A stretch of 64,000 bases of DNA, from assembly GCA_949740445.1 (NCBI GenBank), contig CATJIF010000041.1, forward strand, positions 1-64,000. The letters are read 5' to 3'. The DNA comes from an uncultured Peptostreptococcaceae bacterium. GTDB lineage: Bacteria; Bacillota; Clostridia; Peptostreptococcales; Anaerovoracaceae. Each line of letters opens with the position of its first letter. Within the stretch, counting starts at the first letter, position 1. This document shows, piece after piece, positions 10,067 through 18,753 of this stretch. Position numbers and translations under genes: made by a program. The notes under the pieces were generated by a model. It made no database searches. It saw only the letters and a program-made list of their open reading frames with translations, and was not told where the DNA came from.

Positions 10067-11325
10067 AAGTGTTCCAAATAGCTTTTGAAAGCTCCTTCCC
10101 TTCCGTTTTCTCCCGGATGGTAATACTGCACATTCTGCTGGTACAGTTCATCCGGCAGGTATTGCTGCTCCACAAAGCCCCCGTAGCTGTGGGGGTATTT
10201 ATAAGAAAGCCCCAGCCCGCGCTTTGCCGCCCCGGCGTAGTGCGCATCTTTTAAATGCGCCGGCACATCCGACAGCCGCTTTGTCTTTACATCGTTCATC
10301 GCCTGGGAAATCGCCGTTACCGCGGAGTTGCTTTTCGGCGAAGAGGCCAGCAGGATTACCGCCTGGCTCAGGATGATCTGCGCCTCGGGAAGCCCCACCA
10401 TCTGCGCCGCCTGCACGCAGGATGTAACAATGGAAATCGCCATGGGATAGGCCATGCCGATATCCTCGCTTGCGGTTACAAGAAGCCTGCGCCCGATCAT
10501 CAGGATATCCGCATCCGCGGTCAAAAGTCTGGCCAGATAGTGCAGCGATGCATCGGGGTCGCTTCCCCGGATGGATTTTTGCAGCGCTGACAGCAGGTTG
10601 TACTTATCCTCGCTTTTATCGTAAAAGGTCGTCTGGCACTGCATGGCTTCGCCCACCATAGCCAGGTCGATCCGCCCCTGCTTTGGCAGGTTGTCGGCGA
10701 TAAAGCCCAGCGTATCCAAAGCCACCCTGGCATCGCCGCCGCTTCTCTGGGCGATCATAGCAAGCGCCTCGCGGTCAAAGGGCAGCTTCCGCTTTCCCAG
10801 TCCCCGCTCCTCATCTTCCATGGCCCGCAAAAGCACGGCGCTTACGTGTTCCGGCTCCAGGCGGTGAAACTCATACAGCGAACGAACGCGGCTCAGCACC
10901 GCGTTATTGACTGCAAAATAAGGGTTTTCTGTGGTGCTGCCGATAAAGCGGATCACTCCCTCTTCCAGACACTGCAGGAGAGAATCCTGCTGCAGCTTGT
11001 TCCAGCGGTGAAACTCGTCGATATACACATAGGAAGTTGCCTTCTGCAGCCCGAAGAATTTCATCTTGCACCGTTCTATGATGTCCTTCAGCTCTTTGGT
11101 TCCGCTGACAGAAGCGTTCAGCTCGTAAAAATCCGCATCCATTTCCCTGGCGATCAGGCGGGCCAGCGTGGTCTTGCCCGTTCCCGAAGGCCCGAAAAAA
11201 ATGGCAGAATCGAAGGTTTTATTTTTAATGGCGTTATACAGCAGCGATCCCTTGTACAAAAAATGCTCCTGCCCCTGAAATTCTTCCAAAGAAGAGGGCC
11301 GCATGCGCGTGGATAGTGGTATCAT
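10048..11325 (-). CDS. rarA: Replication-associated recombination ATPase RarA/MgsA
   Basis: Clamp-loader-like AAA+ ATPase acting at stalled replication forks. Walker A GPSGTGKT spans residues 45-52, Walker B is YIDEFHRW, and sensor 1 is FIGSTTENPYF. The C-terminal tetramerisation domain (SSPKSNSAVTAISQA and YKYPHSYGGFVEQQYLP) is complete; 425 residues. It follows the SPOR-domain gene by 32 bases and overlaps the ispH fusion, so the three are probably co-transcribed. Confidence 0.95.
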   Translation of the reverse strand: MIPLSTRMRPSSLEEFQGQEHFLYKGSLLYNAIKNKTFDSAIFFGPSGTGKTTLARLIAREMDADFYELNASVSGTKELKDIIERCKMKFFGLQKATSYVYIDEFHRWNKLQQDSLLQCLEEGVIRFIGSTTENPYFAVNNAVLSRVRSLYEFHRLEPEHVSAVLLRAMEDEERGLGKRKLPFDREALAMIAQRSGGDARVALDTLGFIADNLPKQGRIDLAMVGEAMQCQTTFYDKSEDKYNLLSALQKSIRGSDPDASLHYLARLLTADADILMIGRRLLVTASEDIGMAYPMAISIVTSCVQAAQMVGLPEAQIILSQAVILLASSPKSNSAVTAISQAMNDVKTKRLSDVPAHLKDAHYAGAAKRGLGLSYKYPHSYGGFVEQQYLPDELYQQNVQYYHPGENGREGAFKSYLEHLWKKKR

Positions 11326-11357
11326 TTGCCGGTTGTTCTCCCGTTTTTTTATATTTT

Positions 11358-12047
11358 CTATATGGCGACGACAAAGGCATCGCCCGTTACAGCCTTCCAG
11401 TTCTCTGCCGCGGCCCTTGCCTCGTCCTTTGTCGCATAGGACTGCGACACGACCTTATAGGCGCCATCCCGTTCTATGACTGCGGCCGAAAGGCCCTGTC
11501 CCTGCAGCTGTTGCACCTGCTGGCTGGCCGCCTCTTTTGTGGAAAAGCTGCCCACCTGCACAGCAAAGCCCGAAGTCCGCGTCGTTTCTGTGCGGTCCTC
11601 GACTACCTGCGTGCCAGCAGCCCCGGCCGTTTCCTGTGCAGCATCTGCCCCCTGCGAATTGGTGCTTTCTTGCGGATTGGTGGTTCCCTGCGGATTTGCC
11701 GTTTCCTGCGGGGTATCTGTCCCTTGCGGGAGATTCTCTTCCTTGGAACCCTCCGCTTCCTGCGCAGCATCTGCGCCGTCTTGCGGTTTCGCACCGGCGT
11801 TGCTGCCTGTCGCAGGCGCTTCGCCTCCGCCGTTCGTCTCGTCCTTTCCCTGCGCGCCGTCGGTCTGCTGTGCCGTTTCGCCAGTTCCCCCGCTAAAGGC
11901 ATCCACCTCCCCGCCGTTGAGCCAGGGCGCAACCCATTGCCGCACGCTGAGAAATCCGGCGCCCACGGCAACACAGACGACCATCATCAGCGCCGCAGCT
12001 GTCTGCGCCGCATCGCCGCCCCGCTTTGTCCTTCTTCCTCTCCTCAT
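11358..12047 (-). CDS. Membrane-anchored SPOR-domain protein
   Basis: Probably binds denuded septal or spore peptidoglycan. I choose the ATG at 12047 (229 residues), since AAAGGAGA sits directly in front of it and not in front of the ATG at 12071. A basic N-terminus (MRRGRRTKRGG) is followed by one transmembrane segment (about 18-40), a long Gln/Thr/Asn/Gly-rich linker with near-repeats of the form PQ(E/G)-T/S-x-N, and a C-terminal SPOR domain (FAVQVGSFSTKEAASQQVQQ through YKVVSQSYATKDEA). No enzymatic domain is visible. Exact role unknown. Confidence 0.85.
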   Translation of the reverse strand: MRRGRRTKRGGDAAQTAAALMMVVCVAVGAGFLSVRQWVAPWLNGGEVDAFSGGTGETAQQTDGAQGKDETNGGGEAPATGSNAGAKPQDGADAAQEAEGSKEENLPQGTDTPQETANPQGTTNPQESTNSQGADAAQETAGAAGTQVVEDRTETTRTSGFAVQVGSFSTKEAASQQVQQLQGQGLSAAVIERDGAYKVVSQSYATKDEARAAAENWKAVTGDAFVVAI

Positions 12048-12141
12048 TTTAAAATCTCCTTTCCCGGACATTTCAAAATATGAGGGCCGCGCGCAAAGTA
12101 TGACAAAAAAATTATATCCTGTTTGCCCGCGTTTGGCAAGT

Positions 12142-12171
12142 GCATGAAATTCGCGGTTTTATTCCATAATA
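12142..12171 (+). promoter_or_regulatory. Possible forespore sigma-G/F type promoter for the germination genes
   Basis: GCATG (12142-12146) and CATAATA (12165-12171) are 18 bases apart, resembling the -35/-10 pair recognised by forespore sigma-G. The position, about 40 bases before the gerA-type start, and the gene content support it. The match is short, so this is an inference. Confidence 0.45.
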
Positions 12172-12213
12172 TGAGATGAAAGCAAAGCGAATTCCATCAG
12201 CAAAGGAGTATTT

Positions 12214-14334
12214 ATGAATCAGACCCCATCGACGATCAAAGAGCGTCTGTCCGACTCTCTGGACGAAAATTTAAATCGCTTTCACTGCGTATTTCAAGAC
12301 GATACCACCATCAAATTCCGCCTGATGGTCTGCGGAGCCGGGCACCGGCAGATGGCAGTGATCTTTGCCGACGGCATGATCAACAACGTGTTAATCAATG
12401 AACATATCATCGAGCCTCTGCTGTGCTGGCACGAAGCGCTGCCCGAAAACCAGTGCGCCTCGTTTGTCCGCCGCCGGATTCTCTTTTCCAACGAAATCAG
12501 CGAAGCCTCGCAGACCGATGGCCTGATTACGGAAATCCTCTCCGGAAATACGGTACTTCTGATCGACGGCGAAGCCTCTGCGCTCGTGCTATCTACCCGC
12601 GGCTACATGACGCGCTCCATCTCCGAGCCTCCGGCGGAAAAGGTATTGCAGGGCCCGCGGGAGGGCTTTACCGAAGCGCTTCTCTTTAATCTCTCCATGC
12701 TGCGACGCAAGCTGTGCAGCCCCAATCTACGCTTTCGCTTCCGGCGCGTAGGAAAGCAGAGCAACACCATGGTCGCCCTTGCCTACATGGATGGAATTGC
12801 CGATCCCGGCGTGGTAGAGGAAGTCAGCCAGAGGCTTTCCCGCATCGACATCGACGGCATATTAGATGCCAACTACATTGAGGAGCTCATCAAGGATGCC
12901 CCCTGGTCTCCCTTCAAGACCATCGGCTCCACCGAGCGGCCGGACATTGTAGCCGCCAAGCTTTTGGAAGGCCGCGTGGCTATTTTGGTCGACGGCACGC
13001 CGGTGGTTCTGACCGCTCCTTTTTTTCTGCTGGAATACTTTCAGAGCAACGACGATTATTACAGCAACTTTTATATGGGAACCTTCGGCCGCTGGCTGCG
13101 CATTTTAGGCTTTTTCAGCACCATCAGCCTGCCCGCCATCTTTTTAGGGCTGTTTACGCTCCACCAAGAGCTTCTGCCCACGCGGTTTTTGTTAAACCTG
13201 ACCGCTGCCAGAGAGAACCTGCCCTTTCCCACGTTCCTGGAAATGCTGATTCTGATTTTAGGGTTTGAGCTGATCCGCGAGGGAGGCGCCAAGGCTCCTG
13301 CCAATTTCGGCCAGACGTTGGGCATCGTAGGCGGCCTAGTGCTGGGGCAGGCTGCCGTCGAAGCCCGGCTCGTCAGCATCCCGGTTGTAATCATCATCGC
13401 CTTTACGGGCATTACCGGCCTGATGATTCCGCAGCTGAAAAGCCCTGTTATCCTGTTTCGCCTGCTGTTTCTGGTGTTAGCCTCCATCTGGGGAATCCCT
13501 GGCTATCTCTGTGGCATATTCTTTCTTTTGCTGTACCTGTCATCATTGCAGAGTTTTTCCATCCCCTATACCTCTGCTCTCTCCTCCGACCGGCAGGCGC
13601 TGCTTCAAGATACGCTGTTCCGCTCGCCCTGGTTTTTCATGCGCCGGCGGCCCGATTACATTGCGCCGGTCAACCGCCGCCGCCAGAGCGGCCCCCAGCA
13701 AAAGAGCAGGCTCCTCTGTCTGCTGCCCCTGCTGCTTTTCCTGTGCAGCGCCTCGGGATGCTCTGCGGCAAAGGAGATCAACGATGTCCAGATTGTCAGC
13801 GGCCTCTGCGTGTATTCCTCGCCGCAGGAAAACAGCCGCTTTATCGTCTACGCGCAGGTTCCAGAAACCAGGGAAGGCGCTGAAGGGTCGCAGAACATCC
13901 GTGGCGCAGGCCCTACCTTCGCCGCTGCTGTCGAGGATTGCCGCAGCAATGCGGAAAAAGATATTTACTGGAATCACGCGAAAAGCATCGCCTTAGAAGA
14001 AGGGCTGCCGCTTTCGCAGCTCCAGGAAATCGTCCTCTACGTTATGGAACACCGGGAAATGCGCATCGCCTCCGACCTGCTTTTGTTCCGTCCCGCCTCG
14101 GAGGGCGAACCGCAGTTTCAGCATCTGAAATTGCAGGAAATGCTGCTGTCCGACGAAGCAGAACAGCTGATTCCCAGCAAAAAAGTCTATCAGCTGTTTC
14201 ACGAACTGTGTGCGGGCGATGTGCAGATCAAACTTCCCCTGCTGACGGAACAGCCGGATGGCAGCCTGCTTGCCACCGGCGTAGTCCTTCTCCCCGCCGG
14301 GGACGTGCCGCTTTTGCAGGAAGCGCTTCGCTGA
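12214..14334 (+). CDS. Spore germinant receptor GerA subunit fused to a truncated GerC domain
   Basis: Residues 1-490 are a GerA (A-subunit) germinant-receptor protein: soluble N-terminal domain, then membrane segments from about 295 to 450 with family motifs (PAIFLGLFTLHQELLPT, FELIREGGAKAP, GIVGGLVLGQAAVEARLVS). Residues 499-516 form a second hydrophobic leader ending in SASGC, and 517-706 match the first domain of GerC lipoproteins (KEINDVQIVSGLCVY, ATGVVLLP). A normal GerC is about 370-400 residues, so its domains 2 and 3 are missing. The start has AAAGGAG seven bases upstream. The gene ends 46 bases before gerB. The fused protein probably sits in the inner spore membrane. Confidence 0.9.
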   Translation: MNQTPSTIKERLSDSLDENLNRFHCVFQDDTTIKFRLMVCGAGHRQMAVIFADGMINNVLINEHIIEPLLCWHEALPENQCASFVRRRILFSNEISEASQTDGLITEILSGNTVLLIDGEASALVLSTRGYMTRSISEPPAEKVLQGPREGFTEALLFNLSMLRRKLCSPNLRFRFRRVGKQSNTMVALAYMDGIADPGVVEEVSQRLSRIDIDGILDANYIEELIKDAPWSPFKTIGSTERPDIVAAKLLEGRVAILVDGTPVVLTAPFFLLEYFQSNDDYYSNFYMGTFGRWLRILGFFSTISLPAIFLGLFTLHQELLPTRFLLNLTAARENLPFPTFLEMLILILGFELIREGGAKAPANFGQTLGIVGGLVLGQAAVEARLVSIPVVIIIAFTGITGLMIPQLKSPVILFRLLFLVLASIWGIPGYLCGIFFLLLYLSSLQSFSIPYTSALSSDRQALLQDTLFRSPWFFMRRRPDYIAPVNRRRQSGPQQKSRLLCLLPLLLFLCSASGCSAAKEINDVQIVSGLCVYSSPQENSRFIVYAQVPETREGAEGSQNIRGAGPTFAAAVEDCRSNAEKDIYWNHAKSIALEEGLPLSQLQEIVLYVMEHREMRIASDLLLFRPASEGEPQFQHLKLQEMLLSDEAEQLIPSKKVYQLFHELCAGDVQIKLPLLTEQPDGSLLATGVVLLPAGDVPLLQEALR

Positions 14335-14380
14335 GATCCACCCCATCCGCATGTTACACCGCATTGGAAAGGAGATTTTT

Positions 14381-15310
14381 ATGCCATCCACCCCATCGCA
14401 ACCCTCGCGGAAAAAGGAGTACGCATTTTTTCTTTCTTTTTCCGTGTTTACCGGCACATTTTTCTTTTTAGGAATCTACATTCCGCTGCAGCGAACGCTC
14501 TGGCTTTCGCTTCTGGCAGGAGGCATCGCTGCTGCCCTGTTTCTTACGCTCCTGCTTCGCCTCCGCGCTTCCCTTCAGGGCCATCCGCTGCTGGGCAGGC
14601 TGCTTGCGCTGATATCTCTCGCCTACGGCGGAATCAGCCTCTACGCCTTTTTTGTCTTTTGCAGTCACTGCATTTTTCCCGGCCATTCCTTTTTCTTTTT
14701 TCCCGTCTGCTTTCTCCTTCTAACCGCCTACGGCGCGGAAAAAGGGTTGTATGCGCTGGAGCGAACCTCTAAATTTACTTCGGTGGCTGTTGCTGTGCTT
14801 TTGGTTCTCACCATCGCCTCCACGCTGCAAAAGATGTGGGATCAGCGGGAATTTATCGGAAAAACCGCGGCCCTGCTGCTGGATATCGAGGCTTCTTCGT
14901 TCGCTGTCCAAACTATGCTGATTACCGTTGTGCTCCTGTGGCAGGCTCTTATCCTCTTTCACGCTGCTGACGACGGATGCCGGGCCCCGCAGCTTTTGAG
15001 CTCCATTCGCCGCGCCCTGCTGCCTTCCATTCTTTTTTCTTCCGCTTTGCACCTGTGTGCAGCGGCGGCCCTGGGTGCCTACAGCTTTGAATTTCTCACC
15101 TATCCGGTCTACGATATGCTGTCGCTTCCCGGATATGCCGAATATCTGGACCGGACGGAATTTCTCATGCTGATCGCTTTCTTGTTCTGCGAAAGCTGCA
15201 AAACTGTGGTTATGCTCCGGGCGGGAAGAAAGCTATTTTTCCGGCAGGAGGCAACAGACGAACTCGGTTGCCTTTTTGCCCAAAGAAGCGAGCATGAAGT
15301 GCAAAGCTGA
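14381..15310 (+). CDS. GerB-family germinant receptor permease subunit
   Basis: Multispanning member of the amino acid/polyamine/organocation superfamily that serves as B-subunit of germinant receptors, thought to bind or pass the germinant signal. I use the ATG at 14381 (309 residues), preceded by AAAGGAGA. Eight or more hydrophobic helices are visible, and AYSFEFLTYPVYDMLSLPGYAEYLDRTEFLML matches, in shorter segments, the conserved GerB region near helix 8. It is shorter than the usual 360 residues and lacks part of the C-terminal helices. Downstream of the GerA-GerC fusion, so the pair may form a complete minimal receptor. Confidence 0.85.
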   Translation: MPSTPSQPSRKKEYAFFLSFSVFTGTFFFLGIYIPLQRTLWLSLLAGGIAAALFLTLLLRLRASLQGHPLLGRLLALISLAYGGISLYAFFVFCSHCIFPGHSFFFFPVCFLLLTAYGAEKGLYALERTSKFTSVAVAVLLVLTIASTLQKMWDQREFIGKTAALLLDIEASSFAVQTMLITVVLLWQALILFHAADDGCRAPQLLSSIRRALLPSILFSSALHLCAAAALGAYSFEFLTYPVYDMLSLPGYAEYLDRTEFLMLIAFLFCESCKTVVMLRAGRKLFFRQEATDELGCLFAQRSEHEVQS

Positions 15311-15354
15311 TTTGCTGGCAAAACGGACAGCGCAGTGAGCCAGCGAACGGAGGT

Positions 15355-15503
15355 GGCAATCGCCGGGTACCAGAAACATGTCATCGGTTCCGCTAAGCTC
15401 TGCCTTCGTGCTTTGCACTCGCCAATCGCTAAGCTGCACGATGTCTGTTGTACCGCGGCTCTGCCTGCGTCTCACTTCGTTCGACTTGGCAATCGCCGGG
15501 TAC
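15355..15503. repeat. Non-coding repeat region bounded by 16-bp direct repeats
   Basis: GGCAATCGCCGGGTAC occurs at 15355-15370 and again, identical, at 15488-15503. Between them lie an imperfect inverted pair (GGTACCAGAAACATG against ATGTCTGTTGTACC), a second direct repeat CGCTAAGCT, repeated GCTCTGCC and a GTGC-TTT-GCAC hairpin. No convincing gene occupies 15311-15550. It may be an interspersed repeat of this genome; I cannot test copy number. Confidence 0.6.
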
Positions 15504-15510
15504 AACATGA

Positions 15511-15543
15511 AAAATCCGCACTGTGGTTGCACAATGCGGATTG
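15511..15543 (-). terminator. Intrinsic terminator of rny
   Basis: On the minus strand ATCCGCA...TGCGGAT with inner TGTG/CACA pairing is followed by five T, eight bases after the rny stop. Confidence 0.85.
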
Positions 15544-15550
15544 GTTCTTT

Positions 15551-17095
15551 CTATTTTGCATATTCTGTCGCCCGCGTTTCGCGAATGACATTGACTTTGA
15601 TCTGTCCCGGGTACTCCAGCTCGCTTTCGATTTTCTTGCTGATTTCCCTGGCAAGAAATACAATGGCATCGTCGGATACCTCATCCGGCTTTGCCAAAAT
15701 CCGGATTTCGCGCCCTGCCTGAATGGCGAAGGATTTGTCTACGCCTGGCGTGGTGTTTGCGATTTCCTCTAATTTTTGCAGGCGTTTGATGTAAGAATCC
15801 AGCGTTTCTCTTCTGGCTCCCGGTCTGGCGGCTGACAGCGCATCGGCAGCGGCAATCAGCACCGCCTCCATGCTCTTCGGCTCGTAATCGCCGTGGTGGG
15901 CAGCCATGCCGTTGATAACAACTTCGGATTCCTTGTACTTCCGCAGCAGGTCGATACCGATATCTACGTGGGTTCCTTCCACTTCGTGATCGACAGCTTT
16001 TCCTATGTCGTGAAGCAGTCCAGCCCTCTTGGCCAGCTTAACGTCGAGACCCAGCTCACCGGCCATCAGGCCGGCTAAGTGTGCAACTTCTACGGAATGT
16101 TTTAACACGTTTTGCCCGTAACTGGTACGGTAGCGCAGGCGCCCCAACAGTCGAATCAGTTCGGGATGCAGATTATGAATACCCACTTCGAAGGTGGCGG
16201 ATTCGCCCTCTTCTTTAATAATTGCATTAACCTCCCGCTGGGCCTTTTCCACCATTTCCTCAATGCGTGCGGGGTGGATGCGGCCGTCTACGATCAGTTT
16301 TTCCAAAGCCAGTCTTGCGACCTCTCTTCTGACCGGATCAAATCCGGAGAGGATGACGGCTTCTGGTGTATCGTCGATGATCAAATCAATTCCTGTCAGC
16401 GTTTCAATAGCCCGAATATTTCTTCCTTCTCTGCCGATAATTCTTCCCTTCATCTCGTCGTTGGGCAAGGGAACGACGGACACCGTCGTCTCGGCCACAT
16501 GGTCGGCAGCGCATCTCTGAATCGCTCCAGTAATGATTTCCTTCGCCTTCTTTTCTGCCTCCTCCTTGGCCTTTGCTTCGATATCCTTAATCATCAGGGA
16601 TGCTTCGTAGCGCACGTCCTTTTCTACGTTGGAAAGCAACAGCTGCTTGGCCTCTTCTTCGGTATAGCCGGAAATCCGCTCAAGCTCCTCCATCTGCTTT
16701 TCCAGAAAACCGTCCAGCTCGTGCTCCTTTTCGGAAATTCTCTGTTCTTTTTTTGTAATGCTTTCTTCTTTCTTCTCTAAATTTTCAATTTTTCGGTCAA
16801 CGGATTCTTCCTTTTGAATCAGACGCTTCTCCGATCTCTGGATTTCCGACCTCCGCTCGCGGATTTCGCGCTCCGCCTCGCTTCGCAGGCGATGCGCTTC
16901 TTCTTTAGCCTCTATCGTAATTTCCTTTTTGATCGTCTCAGATCGGTTTTCGGCATCGAGGATCATATTCTTTGCCATCTGCTCCGCGCTTCCAATGGTC
17001 TTTTCAGCGAAGTTTTTACGGCATATATATCCAATTAGCAGACCTACGGCCAAGGCTATCGCTCCTATTAAAAATTTAATAACAAACTCTAAAAT
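15551..17095 (-). CDS. rny: Ribonuclease Y
   Basis: Membrane-anchored endoribonuclease that initiates mRNA decay in Firmicutes. An N-terminal transmembrane helix ([18 protein letters not shown]), a long coiled coil rich in Glu/Lys/Arg, a KH domain ([15 protein letters not shown]) and an HD domain ([21 protein letters not shown]) are all present, ending in the conserved [10 protein letters not shown]. The start is odd: AGGAGG at 17110-17105 is followed in frame by no ATG, GTG or TTG, but by ATT at 17095, which would give 514 residues and place the membrane helix at the N-terminus as in homologues. The alternative is a GTG at 17149 without an obvious Shine-Dalgarno, adding 18 residues. Confidence 0.95.
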   Translation of the reverse strand: MLEFVIKFLIGAIALAVGLLIGYICRKNFAEKTIGSAEQMAKNMILDAENRSETIKKEITIEAKEEAHRLRSEAEREIRERRSEIQRSEKRLIQKEESVDRKIENLEKKEESITKKEQRISEKEHELDGFLEKQMEELERISGYTEEEAKQLLLSNVEKDVRYEASLMIKDIEAKAKEEAEKKAKEIITGAIQRCAADHVAETTVSVVPLPNDEMKGRIIGREGRNIRAIETLTGIDLIIDDTPEAVILSGFDPVRREVARLALEKLIVDGRIHPARIEEMVEKAQREVNAIIKEEGESATFEVGIHNLHPELIRLLGRLRYRTSYGQNVLKHSVEVAHLAGLMAGELGLDVKLAKRAGLLHDIGKAVDHEVEGTHVDIGIDLLRKYKESEVVINGMAAHHGDYEPKSMEAVLIAAADALSAARPGARRETLDSYIKRLQKLEEIANTTPGVDKSFAIQAGREIRILAKPDEVSDDAIVFLAREISKKIESELEYPGQIKVNVIRETRATEYAK

Positions 17096-17214
17096 AACAA
17101 AACACCTCCTTCTTGCTGTTATTCTTTGTAACCAAAACCCGTCGCACACCGGATTTTGTTTTGCTGTCTATCGGGTACTAAATGTCGCATTACATAGTAA
17201 ATATTGATATAACC

Positions 17215-17232
17215 ATACAATAGATATTGTAT
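17215..17232. promoter_or_regulatory. Perfect 8+2+8 dyad between rny and rodA
   Basis: ATACAATA-GA-TATTGTAT is a perfect inverted repeat in the divergent rny/rodA region and overlaps a weak plus-strand promoter (TTGATA, 17 bases, TTGTAT at 17204-17232). It could be an operator for either gene. The surrounding 17096-17447 gap otherwise holds a short TGGCAAA/TTTGCCA hairpin near 17265-17286 and the rodA promoter. Confidence 0.4.
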
Positions 17233-17361
17233 CGCATTTGCCTGACTTTGTCCATAATTTATTTGTGGCAAAACGGGCTTTGCCATTTTGCACATGTCAG
17301 AACCGCTACCCGGCCCAGCGCTGCGCTTTCTTCTCTTTCGCGTCTGGCTTTCTTGTATCTC

Positions 17362-17390
17362 TTGCGGGATACGAAAAGATATACTATAAT
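17362..17390 (+). promoter_or_regulatory. Predicted promoter of rodA
   Basis: TTGCGG (17362-17367) and TATAAT (17385-17390) are 17 bases apart, giving a start near 17397 and a leader of about 50 bases before the rodA ATG. Confidence 0.65.
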
Positions 17391-17447
17391 AATCTATGCG
17401 CAAAGTGTCAATACTCCCATCAGCAAAGAGAAAAGCGAGACATATTT

Positions 17448-18554
17448 ATGAATTATTTTCTGAATTTAATAAAAAATATAGATAGATGGCTGATCGTTAT
17501 CGTCCTGTGCTTTCTCGGCATCAGCGTAGTTATGATCAGCAGTACCGCCTATGCTGGAAGCTTCGTCCTGACCCGCAAGATCATCGTCCAGTTAGTCGCT
17601 TACGCTTTAGGATTTCTGATTTTGGCCGTTATCGTTTTTTTGGACTATAAGATGTTCGAAACCATGGAGCGGGTTATTTATATCGGAAGCCTCCTGTTTC
17701 TCCTTACGGTGTACACCCCTCTGGGCGACAATCAGTTCGGCGCTCAGGGCTGGCTTCAGATCGGCCCGCTGAATCTCCAGCCGGCAGAGCTGGTAAAGGT
17801 CAGCTTTATTCTGGTGTTCGCCAACTACCTGTGCCGCCATATGGAAGAGCTTCATACGCTGGGCTCCCTGATTAAATGCGGGCTGTATCTGGCGCCCTTC
17901 GTCCTTCTGGTGCTGAAGCAGAACGACCTGGGCAACGCCCTCGTATTCTGCGTAATCGCCGCCGTTATGATTTTTATGGCAGGTGTCGACGGCAAGCTCT
18001 ACGCCACCTGCATCGGTGCGGTCATGGCCTGCGCCCCCATCGCTTATCAGTTTATGGAAACTCACCAGAAACAGAGGATCGATGCTTTCCTCAACCCCGA
18101 CAACCTGGATCTTCCCGGAAATTATCACGTATGGATGTCCAAAATCGCCATTGGTTCTGGCGGTCTCTTTGGCAAAGGGCTCTTCCACGGAACGCAGAAG
18201 GAGCTGAAATTCATTCCCGTAAAGGAATCGGACTTTATCTTTGCCGTCATCGTCGAAGAGCTGGGCTTTATCGGCGGCGCCTGCGTCATCGGCCTTTACG
18301 CTGCATTTCTGTACCGCATCCTGAAAATCGCCCGCAACGCCAAGGATTATTACGGCGGCCTGATCGCCATCGGCATCTTCGCCATGTTCCTGTTCCAGAT
18401 ATTCGAAAACATCGGCATGACCATCGGCGTCATGCCCGTTACAGGAATTACACTGCCCTTTATCAGCTACGGCGGAAGTTCCATCATCACTAACATGCTC
18501 GCCCTGGGGCTGGTCCTCAACATCAGTATGCGAAGCAAGCTGATCAACTTCTAA
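17448..18554 (+). CDS. rodA: SEDS-family peptidoglycan glycosyltransferase RodA
   Basis: Polytopic glycan polymerase of the cell-elongation machinery, working with a class B PBP such as the nearby MrdA. I use the ATG at 17448 (368 residues), because the longer frame starting at 17238 adds a sequence unlike the family and lies upstream of the promoter. SEDS signatures include GAQGWLQIGPLNLQPAELVK, KQNDLGNALVF, KESDFIFAVIVEELGFIGG and MPVTGITLPFISYGGSS. About ten transmembrane helices. Distinguishing RodA from FtsW rests on the position next to mre/mrdA and is likely but not certain. Confidence 0.93.
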   Translation: MNYFLNLIKNIDRWLIVIVLCFLGISVVMISSTAYAGSFVLTRKIIVQLVAYALGFLILAVIVFLDYKMFETMERVIYIGSLLFLLTVYTPLGDNQFGAQGWLQIGPLNLQPAELVKVSFILVFANYLCRHMEELHTLGSLIKCGLYLAPFVLLVLKQNDLGNALVFCVIAAVMIFMAGVDGKLYATCIGAVMACAPIAYQFMETHQKQRIDAFLNPDNLDLPGNYHVWMSKIAIGSGGLFGKGLFHGTQKELKFIPVKESDFIFAVIVEELGFIGGACVIGLYAAFLYRILKIARNAKDYYGGLIAIGIFAMFLFQIFENIGMTIGVMPVTGITLPFISYGGSSIITNMLALGLVLNISMRSKLINF

Positions 18555-18637
18555 AGAGCGGTAACAAACGTTTTAAAAACCCCTTTATGCGTCCCGTGCC
18601 TGGTTTTATTGGAACGCTGACAGGGATTGAAATAAAT

Positions 18638-18694
18638 AAAAAAACAGCCTGCGGCAGATACGGCCAACGCCTTTTGCCACAGGCTGTTTTTTTA
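18638..18694. terminator. Bidirectional terminator between rodA and minD
   Basis: AACAGCCTG-GGCA paired with TGCC-CAGGCTGTT, with A-tract and T-tract on the two sides, suits both the plus-strand rodA and the minus-strand mre operon, which converge here. Confidence 0.85.
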
Positions 18695-18753
18695 TCGCTT
18701 TTATATCAGCCGCATTGTTTTCGGGCTGCATCGCCTTGTCCGAACGGCTTTTG

